This document shows, piece after piece, positions 11,230 through 21,855 of a stretch of DNA of 64,000 nt (position 1 is its first letter; the number at the start of each line of letters is the position of its first letter). The stretch spans positions 14,198,162-14,262,161 of the forward strand of contig JAAALK010000287.1 in assembly GCA_019279435.1 (NCBI GenBank), read 5' to 3'. The stretch is from Zizania palustris (taxonomy: Eukaryota; Streptophyta; Magnoliopsida; Poales; Poaceae). The position numbers were made by a program, and so were the translations under genes. The notes under the pieces were generated by a model that was given only the letters and a program-made list of their open reading frames with translations, ran no database searches and was not told the origin of the DNA.

Positions 11230-11690
11230 GAAGCTCAAGAAATATCTAAGTGTATAAGCCATACCGGGGGCCCCTCCGCCCCTGGTATGTCGTTTAGCTG
11301 GTCAAAGCCTGGCGCGGCCTGACACGTCTGTAAAGCTGTAAAACACTTTTGTACTCTAGCTAGCTCTTTTTCCCTTTTTACCCCTGTAAGCCTAGGACTT
11401 ATAGAGGGCTTCTCGGTCTTTTCCTTAAGGCCTGCGTTCCTATAAAAGCAGGGCCAAGCCCTTGTAACAGGGGACGGGGGCCAGGGCCATGAGACCCTGG
11501 AATTTACTACTCCATACCGAGGCATACCATGCCAAATCCACCATAAACTGGACGTAGGGCTATTATCCCTTAGGGGAGGTCCGAACCAGTATAAATCCTT
11601 TCCCCCTCTGAGAGAACCCTTCGTGGTTCATTTTACACTCCGTATACACATATACAAAACCTGTGCTGTAGCTAACAAAATTGCTTCAAC
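11230..11690 (+). repeat. Unassigned LTR-like block with TATA box
   Basis: There is no coding sequence here. The block has a TATAAAAG box near 11,441, a CT/GC-rich leader and a second TATAAAT near 11,591. This resembles the promoter half of a gypsy LTR. I cannot assign a family or see paired ends. It separates the Tekay-type LTR end from the CACTA transposase. Confidence 0.4.
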
Positions 11691-11742
11691 AGAAATGTCT
11701 AATACTTATAATCTATTTCAATTGAATGAATGTTTTGTCTTT

Positions 11743-13353
11743 AGAATGGTTGAGGACCGTCGATGGATGTATAGTGGTTGGAATAAAAGTGGTGTTCACT
11801 CGAAGGAGTGGATGATCAAGACTCAGCAATTTATTGACCATACATTCTCTTTGTCAAAAAATAGTGGCGTGAGGTGTCCATTTAGCAAGTGCAGAAATTC
11901 TCTTTGGAAAGACAATATGACATTGACACTGGACCTTTGCAAGTTCGGTTTCTTACTAGACTAGTATGGGTGCAACACAGTGAGTCAATTCGTCAAACTA
12001 CATTAGTAGTGGACAGGGATGATAGCACAGGTGACGATAGGATGTATGAGATGTTTGATGCTATACGACCGGAGTTTCAAACAAACCCTAAGGATCCTTA
12101 TACACTAGAGGTTCAAAAGTTTTTTTTGACATACCTAGAGCTTTAAAAGAGACGTTGCATGAACACAACACAGTAAGCGTCCTCATTTTCATGACTCGTC
12201 TTATGGCTATTAAGTCAAAGTTTGAATTCTCAAACAATTATTACAAGGAGCTCATGAACATGATCAGTGATGTCCTTCCTATGAATTATAAGATGCCGAA
12301 AGACATATACCAGTCAAAAAATGCTTTCTACTCTCAGTATGGAGTATGAGAAGATTGATGTGTGTCAAGATAACTACATGCTTTTCTGAAAAGACCATAA
12401 AAATGAGATGAAGTGCTTAAAATGTGATAAACCGAGGTTCATAGAGATCGTAAATGAAGACGGTGAAAAGGCGACGACGAAGGTTGCTCATAAGTAACTT
12501 CGTTACATGCCTCTTACATGTCAAGTGAAACAATTATTTCTCTCAAAGAAAACCGCTAGGCATATGAGATGGCATAAAGAAGGTGTACATGAGAATGACC
12601 AAGTGATGGTGCACCCATCTAATGGTGAGACATAGAAGGCTCTAGATGATTTTGATGCAGATTTCACTAGGGATACGTAAAACCTATCTAAAGCACAAAT
12701 ATGTGGCTAATGGACATATTCACATGGTGAAACGCATGGTAAGAACTAATGTTGTGCTGAATGCTATATACATTGTAATGTGACTAATTCATATCTACAG
12801 AAAGCTCGAATTGGTGTTGTGCCAAGTGACATCGAGGTCTATATAGGTGGTCATAAAGGACCAAATCCTTCAAACCCAACTGAATTGTGTAGTCATTTGG
12901 TGAGGTGTTAACCATTTTTAAGAGTTTGCACTATTTTTCTCTATCTAATCGACATTGTTGGTTTTTTCTAGATACAATATGATCAATAAATAGTGCAACT
13001 CCATGGAGAGGAGTATGAATGGCGGAAGGAACCCATCGACCCAATGGCTGTGTACTCAAGTGGAGGTGGAAAGAGCCATGGATGATGAGACGATGCTTTT
13101 CAATGTTTGTGTATGGTACTGTAATAGTAAATTATCTATTTAATGTTGCAGGTATTCCATGTTCAATGGAATAATTGACTCAAGGGAGGTGAGAGCTCAG
13201 AACTCAACTCAATCGACCCAGAGCTCCTCAGGGTTTAGCTATAGCCTTCGCCTCTTAGAAGATCACCCACAAATCATTAAGATGACAGAGGCACTAAGGC
13301 AGCGAGACAAGTACTATGGTGCTTACTTAGCACAGCAGCAGGCGATGCTTTAA
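11743..13353 (+). pseudogene. CACTA transposase (TNP2-like) remnant
   Basis: Three pieces are recognisable. The first, from an ATG at 11,743, reads RRWMYSGW...CPFSKCRN, the transposase-associated domain that precedes TNP2 transposases. The second (about 12,270-12,690) carries the TNP2-like series MNYKMPKDIYQSKNAFYSQY, CQDNYMLF and MRWHKEGVHENDQVMVHP, broken by several stops and frameshifts. The third (about 12,790-13,353) contains IGVVPSDIEVYIGGHKGPN and ends MTEALRQRDKYYGAYLAQQQ, as in CACTA C-termini. Acceptor-like sites (TTTTTTCTAG near 12,971 and TTGCAG near 13,152) suggest old introns. The central catalytic region is largely missing. It cannot encode a working transposase. Confidence 0.78.
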
Positions 13354-13767
13354 GTAAGTTTAGTGATTGAATTACAACTATATAGCATTTAACAATAATT
13401 TTAAAACTAATTGATTGCATTACAACATGTATAGCAATTAGCCTAGCAGCAAGAATTTGACATGTTGTTGTTCCAACTGGTACCTCCCCTACCACTATTT
13501 TCATTTGGTACTCCTCCTGCAGCTCAAGTATATTCTCTCTTATCTGTTTTACATGAACGAAAATTTAGAGGGCTATTTGAGTTGGCTTGTTAGTTGATAA
13601 TGTTTCCCGACATTTATATATTGCTTCAGATTCTTCATACTCTCGGTCAGGATGGAGCCTTGGCTTCAAATGTTCATGAGTAGCACACCACTACTCTGAG
13701 AGGCAGCAACACAATTCTAACTAACCAAGTGAGGATTGTGAGTGACTTTGAATGTTATGTTCTGCAT

Positions 13768-14036
13768 ATGACTTGTGACTTGTGAATTTGAATACGACTT
13801 GTTACTTCGAATGTGTCTTGTGCCTTTAAATGTGATTTTTGACTTTAAATGATTTATGAATGTGAATGTTTTTGTGAATGAGAATGGTTTGTGAAGGTGG
13901 ATTTGTTTGGTTAATTTGTGAATATGTTTGTGGGTGCATGTGGATGTGAATGTGTAAATATATTTGTGGATGTGATTGTGAATGTGCGAATGTGTTTATG
14001 GATGCGATTGTGAATATGTGAATAATATAACAGAAA
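13768..14036 (+). repeat. TG-rich low-complexity tract of CACTA 3' end
   Basis: This stretch is built from loosely repeated GTGAATGTG and TTGTGAATTTG words. It lies between the transposase end and the subterminal array. It begins exactly where identity with 1-528 stops. Confidence 0.7.
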
Positions 14037-14048
14037 AATGCAAAAAAT

Positions 14049-14366
14049 AGTAACTTCCGTCGGTTGACCATAGACGACGGAAGTTATTGACCGTTAACTT
14101 CCGTCGGCGAGGCGTGGCCGACGGAAGTTACTAGCTTTTCTCGTCAAATGTGTAACTTCCGTTAACCACGTCTAGCCGACAGAAGTTAACTATCTTCCAT
14201 CGGCCGCCGACGGAAGATGATCAACTAACATCTGCAAACTTCCATCGGCCAAAAATCGATGGAAGTCTGCCGACGAAAGATGGTCAACTAACATCTGCAA
14301 ACTTCCGTCGGCCAAAAATCGATGGAAATTAGTGTTTTACTGACGTAAGTTAACTTATTCCATCGG
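14049..14366. repeat. CACTA subterminal motif array
   Basis: About 14 copies of a 10-12 bp motif, ACTTCCGTCGGC or its complement GCCGACGGAAGT, lie in alternating orientation with some decayed versions. In CACTA elements such arrays bind the element's TNPA-like protein near each terminus. Confidence 0.85.
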
Positions 14367-14384
14367 ATTTTGCATAAAAAACCT

Positions 14385-14494
14385 AATCCAGATTCGGATC
14401 CGCCGCATTTAAAAAAAATAGTATCACATCTTCGATCCGACCGGATTCGGATTACGTATGATCGGATAATATCCGATCCACTTTCACCCCTATC
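14385..14494. mobile_element. hAT-like terminal fragment
   Basis: The segment is rich in (C)GGATCCG and ATCGGATAATATCC words and ends CCACTTTCACCCCTA, i.e. TAGGGGTGAAAGTGG on the minus strand. This resembles a hAT terminal inverted repeat such as the one at 57,122. The partner end is not found. Confidence 0.45.
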
Positions 14495-14961
14495 ATTATT
14501 TTACTTATATAGTTATATATATATATATATACATGTGTTTTAGCTTTTCTGTGTCTTTCTTACATATAAGTGGTTTTAAAATATTGATATATTTTTTCAG
14601 TCTTCTTCGATGCATGTGTTTGTCCTATCGTAAATAACTGATTCACATCTTTTTCAACGCAAAATAAATAAGGATAACAATTTATTTGAGTTAATTAGTA
14701 TCTTGATTATTGGCATACCTAACTCTAAATCGATAAATTTGGACTAAGAGACACAGTAGCTTGATGGTAACAAATTAAATTAATTACGTCACGGTGAGAG
14801 TGACAAGATCATACCGGATTGCCTCAAACTAATGGCGGATGGAGAAATTGGATAATGACATGCGCGTACGCTTACTTTTCTAGTCATGAGCACGCGAATA
14901 ATGCAACACTATCTGATTAATTAGTTTGAACCGACCAAAGTCACGTAAGAGTATAAATATC

Positions 14962-15312
14962 ACTTCATTCATCCCATAATATTATATTCCTACTTGAGAC
15001 TGAATTTCATATTTTATGGTATAAAGAATACAGACAAAATCACTGTTTAAATTTGTCGTACTATAAAATATAAAATATGATTATATGTTATAATAGTATA
15101 ACATCTTTAATTTTGATCATGTTTAAATAAAAATTATTAACATTGACAATATCAACAAATTCACTATTAAAACATATGTAATGATTAATTTAATGAAATT
15201 AATTTGATGTTGTACTTACATTGTTAGTATATTTTCTCATAAAATTTGTTAAAATTAAAGAAGTTTATGTTAAAAAATGTAAAATGACTTACATTATGAA
15301 TTAGAGGAGTAG
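14962..15312. mobile_element. Stowaway-like MITE, decayed
   Basis: The left edge CTTCATTCATCCCATAAT and right edge ATTATGAATTAGAGGAGTA match mutated forms of the Stowaway ends (CTCCCTCCGTCCCATAAT and complement). The interior is AT-rich and shows no ORF. A TA target duplication is plausible but not clean. Confidence 0.45.
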
Positions 15313-15812
15313 CTTGGAGCTATAGTTAGCTCTCATAAAATTTGTTAAAATTAAAAAATTTTAATTTAAAAAAAGTAAAATGAATTACTATATAATATTT
15401 TCAGTTTTCAACAAATGACCAGATCCCATTAATCGGCATAGGTGTAGCTCTCGAAAAGTCAAATATACAATGTGGCCACCTGTCGAATCTGTACTCAAAG
15501 ATTACTATACCCGACAATAATTTAGCGTTAAATATTCTTAAGCTAGATATCGATCAGGGCTAGGCCAGTAGGCCCGGTGATTAAGTACACGCCGTGAGAG
15601 TAAGAATAATAATTTAGCTAGTGATAAGTTTTATACCTTTGTTATGTCAGATTTAACAGTCTATTCTTATAATAGTTAGTTGTCTACATTTACTATATAT
15701 TTAATACATAACCTATTATTACATTATCTTACAAAGTTTATGTGAACATGTGCACCAACGGATTGTAAGTTAGTAGTTTATTTCTTTTCTGTCTTCTCTT
15801 CTCTCCACAACC

Positions 15813-16796
15813 ACAGAAACGTATATTAGTAATGAATCATAACGTATATTAGTGACGGTCATGTTTCTTATCACTCTTGTCACGTTAGTAAATTCATAAC
15901 ATTAGTGATGGATAAACAACCATCACTAAAGAGTCCCTCCAGATCCAAGACGCGTCCGACATATCCTCTTTTAGTGACGGGTGAATATGGTGACCCATCA
16001 CTAATGTCAAACTGTAGTAACAGGGAGTACTTAACATCCATTACTATTATGAATCTTTAGGGACAGGTCACCAATGTCACCCATCACTAATGTTATTATC
16101 ATATTTTAAAAAATATTTTTTTAAAGATGCATCTTGAATCAAAGATGGGATTTAGCACCCAACAATTGAAATTACAAACAACACAGAATTCGTGTCGTAC
16201 AAAATATGATTTCGGATTAAAATTAGAGAAAAATATATACGTTAAGTCGGATGACGTTGATGCTAGTGTTACGGTGTGGGCCAATCCAATAAAGCACGCA
16301 ACAATGTGGGTCATCATCGGTGCGACGAGAAACCACAATGTGTAGTGGTGTCCAATCGACATTTATGGTGAAATTAGCGGCGTTTGGGAGTTGAGAGCTA
16401 TAAGTATGGAGTTCATTGCAGTGACGGTTATCCGACATTACTAACGATGGCCTTAGGGTTACAGATAATTTAGTGACGTGGGTAAAACAACAACTGTCAC
16501 TAAAGGTCACACCCTCTAATGACGGATGGTAATGTGACCTATCACTAATAAGTGTGCCCATATGTAGTGACAGGTCTAAACATAGCCTGTCATTATATGG
16601 GGCAACCTTTAATGACGTATCATTGTAAGATCCATCACTAATTAGGGTGCTCATTTTGTACTAACGGGTTTGATTACGATCCGTCGCTAATAATACAATA
16701 TTACTGATGCGTGTAAAACAGTCTGTCATTAAGTGTATTACTGGAGCACGTCTTTTATCCATCACTAAAGCTACATCACTAAAATCCGTTTCTGTA
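15813..16796. mobile_element. Non-autonomous DNA transposon with GTGACGG repeats
   Basis: The ends ACAGAAACGTATATTAGTAATG (left) and the complement ACAGAAACGGATTTTAGTGATG (right) form imperfect terminal inverted repeats. The ~980-bp interior carries many TAGTGACGGG or CCATCACTAA words in both orientations, like a subterminal array. There is no transposase. It could derive from a CACTA or a Mutator-type element; I cannot decide which. Confidence 0.6.
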
Positions 16797-18239
16797 ATAA
16801 AAATGCTTCTTCACCTAACACTATTCCTTTCAAGCTACTTATATCAGCTTATTATACTTATTCTTGCTTCTTGGTAAGCTCAACATAATTAAGCATTATT
16901 TATTCCAACCTTTTGGTGTTTTTTCTTTGGATAATTAATACCACATACACTCAACAACCGCATACACTGTACATCCATTTGAGCCAAATGCATGCACCCG
17001 TAGAAATATAACAGATCGCTGTCACGTCCAAACTCCAGCAAGGCAGGCATGCAGCCGTGTAGTGGTTAGAAATAAATTATGCTATTATAGTGAGCTGTAT
17101 TTTTCATCAATATTTATTCGTTATTTTTTAATTATCGAATATTCTCTATTGTTCGTTAATTTCTAAAATTCTTGCAATTCTCTAAAATATTCAAAATTTC
17201 CCATAACATAATCCCAAATCTCTACACTCAGCCCTCTTTTAGAACACATAAATTTTACAGGATTTTTGTTGAAATTACATTAAATCCTCCAAAATTCTCA
17301 CGTGACAAGACATGCGTTCAAAATAAGCTTTTCAGCTAGCCGGCATTTACTAACTTCAGAAGAAAAAGATGGAGCTTAGTATTGTTTATATTAATCTAGT
17401 TTATTTTTTAAGCGGAAATAAACATATCTATTTATTACGTTAGTTTATTATAATTTTATTATAATTTAGAATATAGATTATAATAATTTAATAATTAATC
17501 TAACCTAACTCTAATTTTTTTATAAGCGAAATTATTATAGTATCAAGCTAAACAAATTAACAGAGGCGGTTTTATTAGTCCATATATGCCATGTAAGATT
17601 TTAGTAGCTACAACTACTACAAAATCAGTAGTGTTATCTTAAATGTGAAATACAATATTCTCGCTAGCTAATATATAGAAATGGATGATGAACTCCATCG
17701 ATCAATCCACCCACTGACTTGCGGGTGATTCCCGGTTCAAAACGAACAGAGATGGAAAATGCATTACAGAATACAGATGAAACTGAGTTTTTGATAATTA
17801 TATGTATAAACACAAACGAATGGATTAAAAATTAATTAATTAAAAAGTTAAAAATCTTTATTTAAAAAGTTTTATAAGAAATGCTGATAAAAAGTTTTTA
17901 GAGATTAGAGGTTATAGATTATAAAGTGTGGCCGCAATAATCCATAATTTACCTATGTTTGGAATGAGGCGTTTTCATGATTAAGAGGCTGGGATCTTGT
18001 GTCTCCTATTTGCGCAACGTGCCGATATGGATCTGCAACATGATCATGGTAGTTAGTGTGTATGCGAAGGGCAGACCTAGCTAGGGATTATATTTCCCGA
18101 TATGCATTAGCATACCAGGCCAAACTACGGGAATAATAATCAAACTTAAATGACCTAATGATTAGCGGAATAAATTATTTTAAAAGTGTGTTGAGTACTC
18201 CGTACATCATATCATGTATCAAATTAATTTTAACAATAA
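16797..18239. other. AT-rich intergenic DNA, no gene seen
   Basis: I see no coding sequence. A run near 17,230-17,330 (CCCTCTTTTAGAACACA, then lines rich in AAATTC) may be a MITE remnant. Otherwise there is nothing recognisable. Confidence 0.5.
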
Positions 18240-19558
18240 GAAACTTAGCCTAATATGATAAACTATGCCTAATATGATCACAGTGGTTTATGAGTGTAAT
18301 AATCAGTTTGACCTGCAACTGATAAGGAATCAAAGAAAATAACATTAGTAGCAACGCCGATCGCCTATCGAGCCGATGATTGTAGTGAGAATAAAATAAA
18401 CATGAATAAACGCGTCGATCGGTCATAGGGTCGATGACCACGCCCACGCTATCGAGCTGAGCATGGTATCGGCTGATAGGGTGAAGTCCTTGTGCATAAA
18501 GGCCGATGAGTGTCTCCTAGACGCGAGTAGAATATAACGTAGAATTAAAAATAACCTATCAGCTTGTACTCCGATAGAAACTAAACTCACCATACCAAAC
18601 AAAGTATTCATACCATCAAATTATCATAACTGCAAGATTGGACCTAACCAAGACAGTTACTAGTCACGATAAATCAATAACACTTCAACGCATCGAGTAT
18701 ACTTTATTTGGATGAATGGTACATAGTATGAACCAGATACAATAGGATGAGACGTCAGACTTAACCGATAAATCCTTAAACTAATAAGCACGCTTACCGG
18801 CCATGGGGCTGATGACCATGCCCACGCTATCGGACTGAACGCTCTATCAGCCGATGAGATAAAGTCCTTGTGCAACAGGGCCGATGAATGCCTCCCAAGT
18901 GAAGATGAAACATAGTGCGGAAACCAAGATAATTTATCGGCTTGTACTTCATAGAAACTAAACTTAGCATGCCGAATAACATATTCATATCATCAAATCA
19001 CCGCAACTGCAAGATCGGACCTAACCGAGGCAGTCGCTAATCACGATAAATCAATAACCCTTCAACGCATCGGGCATACTTTATTTAGATGAATGATAGA
19101 TAGCATGAACATGATACAATAGATCAAGATGTCAGACTTAACCGATGAAGCCTTAAACTATGACACCTCATTCACATCAATCTAAGATATCAAAATTGAT
19201 GCAGCCTTAGACCTAGCAAAATATACCAAGATAAACCCAGCAATAACATCGATTAGGCCGATACCTCAAGAGATCGATACGATGCAGCCTCGAAGAACCA
19301 ACCTTAATTGATGTAGCCCAGTTCCAAGTGTCATATCCTGCCTGGATTAACCTTGGGAATCCAAGGGTGGCGATGCGCCGAAAATAGTAGTTTGTAGTGG
19401 TTGATTGTGTGTTTAAACCTAGCTAATTAGTTACATATTTATAGTTTAGAGACTTATCGTCTAAGTAATTTATCTTATAACCGATTCTGAATCATCTTTA
19501 TCTTCTCTCTCCTTTATCGGCTCCTTTACGTCCGGTCATATTGTAACAATATGGACGG
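18240..19558 (-). repeat. Tat-type gypsy LTR fragment
   Basis: Read on the minus strand, 19,558-19,290 matches the plus-strand Tat LTR at 35,238-35,610: a TATAAATATG-like box, then CATCGCCACCCTTGG, then a GGGCTACATCA stretch. The LTR therefore continues leftward as R/U5 sequence with many CCGAT words and an internal duplication. The U3 end was lost where the copia element starts at 19,559. It may be the 3' LTR of the decayed Tat element at 25,600-30,163. Confidence 0.65.
18425..19170 (-). repeat. Two ~376-bp tandem units in Tat LTR
   Basis: Two diverged copies lie head to tail. One runs from about 18,425 to 18,790 and the next from about 18,800 to 19,170. Shared landmarks are GACCACGCCCACGCTATCG, AAGTCCTTGTGCA, CTGCAAGAT.GGACCTAACC and CTTCAACGCATCG. 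Copies are roughly 80-85% alike by eye. Confidence 0.75.
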
Positions 19559-19815
19559 GGATTATGGGCTATGTGTGAGGTGCATGCAGCAAGTGTTGAA
19601 AATATAGGCTATTTAAGATGTACTTGGCCGCTTATTTGAGACATCAAGCTAATAAAATAGAAAATGCATTTTTGTTACTGAAGTGTTGTGTCTTCCGGTG
19701 TGTTTATCCTCTTGTGTGTGTGTGTCAACACTAGAGCAGTGCTTCTAGCCAGCCAAAGTGTATGTGCTCATGAGTTTGCTACTATGAGCTCATTTCTTGG
19801 CTAGCAATTCTAACA
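19559..19815 (+). repeat. Truncated 5' LTR of gag-only copia
   Basis: It matches 22,752-23,006, from GGATTATGGGCTA to the TTGGCTAGC.ATTCTAACA end. The first part of the LTR is missing. Confidence 0.85.
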
Positions 19816-19817
19816 AG

Positions 19818-19830
19818 TGGTATCAGAGCC
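19818..19830 (+). other. Primer binding site (Met-tRNA)
   Basis: TGGTATCAGAGCC lies two bases after the LTR end TCTAACA, the standard copia arrangement. Decayed look-alikes occur at about 20,095 (TGGTATCAAAGCTC) and 20,994 (TGGTATCAAATC). Confidence 0.9.
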
Positions 19831-20608
19831 AGCATTGACATGCCTACTTGAGGGGCTTCCTAGGGGTGGGATGTTAGGGCGTCTAGGCCAGGACATTGCT
19901 AGCCACCTTTAGTCCCATCTTGCTCACGCAAGAGGGCTACGAGCCCTTTATCAGGGAGAGTAGTCATCCTTCCTCAGGCAGGTCATTTGGGATGGAGAGG
20001 GCTCGCTCTCCGCTTATAAGGGTGTGTCGGATGCGCATAAACGCCCGAACATGGGACGAGGGTGGGTGGAGCTAAAGCCTGGGAGGCAACAACTGGTATC
20101 AAAGCTCGGTTGAAGATAGGGGCATCGACCGGCGGTGCAGCGTTGCCAGTGGTGGTCGGCGGGGCCGCGGCATGACACACGCATGATGCTCAACGCGTGT
20201 TGCGGTCAACAGAGTGCGTCGCCGACGAGGAGCAGTGGCTTCCATAGCGGCACAGAGCGTGCACGGCGGCGATGCATGGCCCAGAGAAGTGCTCACTGTG
20301 GCCCATATGCGGCGGCATGCTGAAGGTCGTCAGGCCATATGTCGGTCCGCACGAGGGCGTGTGTAGTCAATAGGAGAAGGCATTTGTGCGCCTCAGGATG
20401 TGTGTCATCTGGAGAATGAAGTTGCGTCCAGAGCGTAGCGAGATGGTGTTGTTCATCGCCATAGGAGAAGCGACATGTGGTCGCCGGAGTCGAAGAAGAC
20501 GACGTGTGTGTCAACGGGATTAGAGAAGACGACGTTTGTCTTTGGAGGAAAAGATGAATGCGTGTCGCCGGAGAAGATGATGAAGGAAAGTCAAGATTAG
20601 GGGGAGTT
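19831..20608 (+). other. Non-coding internal segment of gag-only copia
   Basis: It is GC-rich and has no reading frame resembling a known protein. It ends in a polypurine tract, GATTAGGGGGAG, just before the internal LTR-like segment. Confidence 0.5.
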
Positions 20609-20991
20609 TGTTATGAGTAATCTTGACTTGGAGTTTGTTTCTGGCTGCTAGGTTGCATGATGCATGTAGGTTGAGTCCAGGAGTTAGCTAGTTAACGCGT
20701 GTGTGCGTGCGCGTGTGTTGTGTGTGTGAGTTTGAGTCATGCTTGCCGCTTATGTAGCACAAAGGAGTTGCTAGTCAAATGGAGGTTGTTAGATCGTGGC
20801 GAGTTCGGCGTGTGAGTGAGTCGCTCACGTTGTGATCATGCGCATGATGGCTGGGCGTGGAGGTTAGAGCCTGGTGTGTGTGTGCGACGCCTAGGATAAG
20901 TCACCATGTAATACCACATTTTTTGCAAGTGCAACGTAATCAAGTGAACTGCGTTCGTCTCCAGGTGTTTGTGCTCCTGAGAGTTCTATTA
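20609..20991 (+). repeat. Internal LTR-like segment
   Basis: It starts TGTTATGAGTAATC after a polypurine tract and ends GAGAGTTCTATTA before a primer-like TGGTATCAAA. It shares the GTTAGCTAGTTAA...GTGTGTG core and a downstream GAGTCATG with the 3' LTR at 21,856, but is otherwise diverged. Confidence 0.55.
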
Positions 20992-20999
20992 AGTGGTAT

Positions 21000-21817
21000 C
21001 AAATCTTGTATGCCCAAGATCCTACGCTACTTCCTTGACTCCATGGCAATGGTTCCTCATGCTGGTCCTCACGCTGGTGTTGTCACCGGTGAGCTACACT
21101 GCCTGGGCGATCAAGGTGGAGGCGATCCTTGATGCATAGGGTCTCTAGGAGGTTGTGGCTCCGGCAAATGACACGGTCGTTGATGAGAAGAAGAACAAGG
21201 TGGTGTGGGTGCAACTACTCCAAGCGTTGCCAGAGGACATCTTGATGCAGGTATCAATGAAGCCAACGGCGAAGGAGGTGTGGGACAGCCTCAAGACGAG
21301 GTTCGTCGGTGCCGATCGCATGAAGGCTGCTCGTCTTGTCACCCTCAAAGATGAGTTCAACATACTGTCCATAGCGGAGGGGCTGGAGCTAGAAAAATAC
21401 GCCGACAAGATCAGCGGCATGGAGGCGAGGTATGCCGGACTCGGTGCAACCCTCGATGATGCTGCCATGGTCAAGAAGCTCCTCGACATCGTCCCTGATC
21501 GCTTGTACCCTGCGGTGGTGGGTATTGAGCAATTTTGTGACGTCGACAAGATGCCATTCAAGGAGGCACTCGGCAGACTAAAGGCATTCGATGAGCGTTC
21601 TCGGCGGTGCAACCGTGCTAGCGGCAAGCAACGTGATGGCCATCTCCTGCTCACGAAGGCTGAGTGGAAGGCTCGACAGAAATTCAAGTCATTAGTCGGA
21701 AAGTGCTACAACTGCGGCGTTCGTGGCCATTTTGCTTGGGGTTGCCGCAAGCCGGAGAAGGAGGAATCGCACCGTGTGACGGTAGATGAAGAATCAGATG
21801 GGGAACAGATGATCTAG
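21000..21817 (+). pseudogene. Copia gag with zinc knuckle
   Basis: Upstream sequence reads LHCLGD in one frame and YTAWAIKVEAILDA in another, followed by TAG codons at 21,137 and 21,146. The 5' end is therefore broken by a frameshift and stops. From 21,149 the frame stays open to TAG at 21,817 and gives a UBN2-type gag (QALPEDILMQV, AKEVWDSLKTRFVG, ATLDDAAMVKKLLDIVP). A CCHC knuckle, CYNCGVRGHFAWGC, lies near its C-terminus, followed by an acidic end. The gag stop is followed within 40 bases by the polypurine tract, so pol was never present here or was cleanly lost. The codon frame is well kept downstream of the stops, suggesting late inactivation. Confidence 0.85.
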
Positions 21818-21842
21818 AATGGTAAAATAATTCATGTCAAGA

Positions 21843-21854
21843 TTAGGGGGAAAA
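21843..21854 (+). other. Polypurine tract
   Basis: TTAGGGGGAAAA lies directly before the TGTTAG start of the 3' LTR, where plus-strand synthesis would be primed. Confidence 0.8.
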
Positions 21855-21855
21855 T

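Larger units (their letters stand above)
11700..14370 (+). mobile_element. Degenerate CACTA (En/Spm) element, 3' part
   Basis: This is a plus-strand DNA transposon remnant: transposase pieces (11,743-13,353), an AT/TG-rich 3' untranslated part, and a subterminal array of ACTTCCGTCGGC motifs in both orientations. That layout is typical of grass CACTA elements. I could not find a clean CACTA...TAGTG terminus; the right end seems cut by a hAT fragment near 14,380. The 5' end is also not visible. Confidence 0.75.

Noticed and set aside
20094..20110. A second true primer binding site
   Set aside because: TGGTATCAAAGCTC is not preceded by an LTR end; it is probably a decayed copy.
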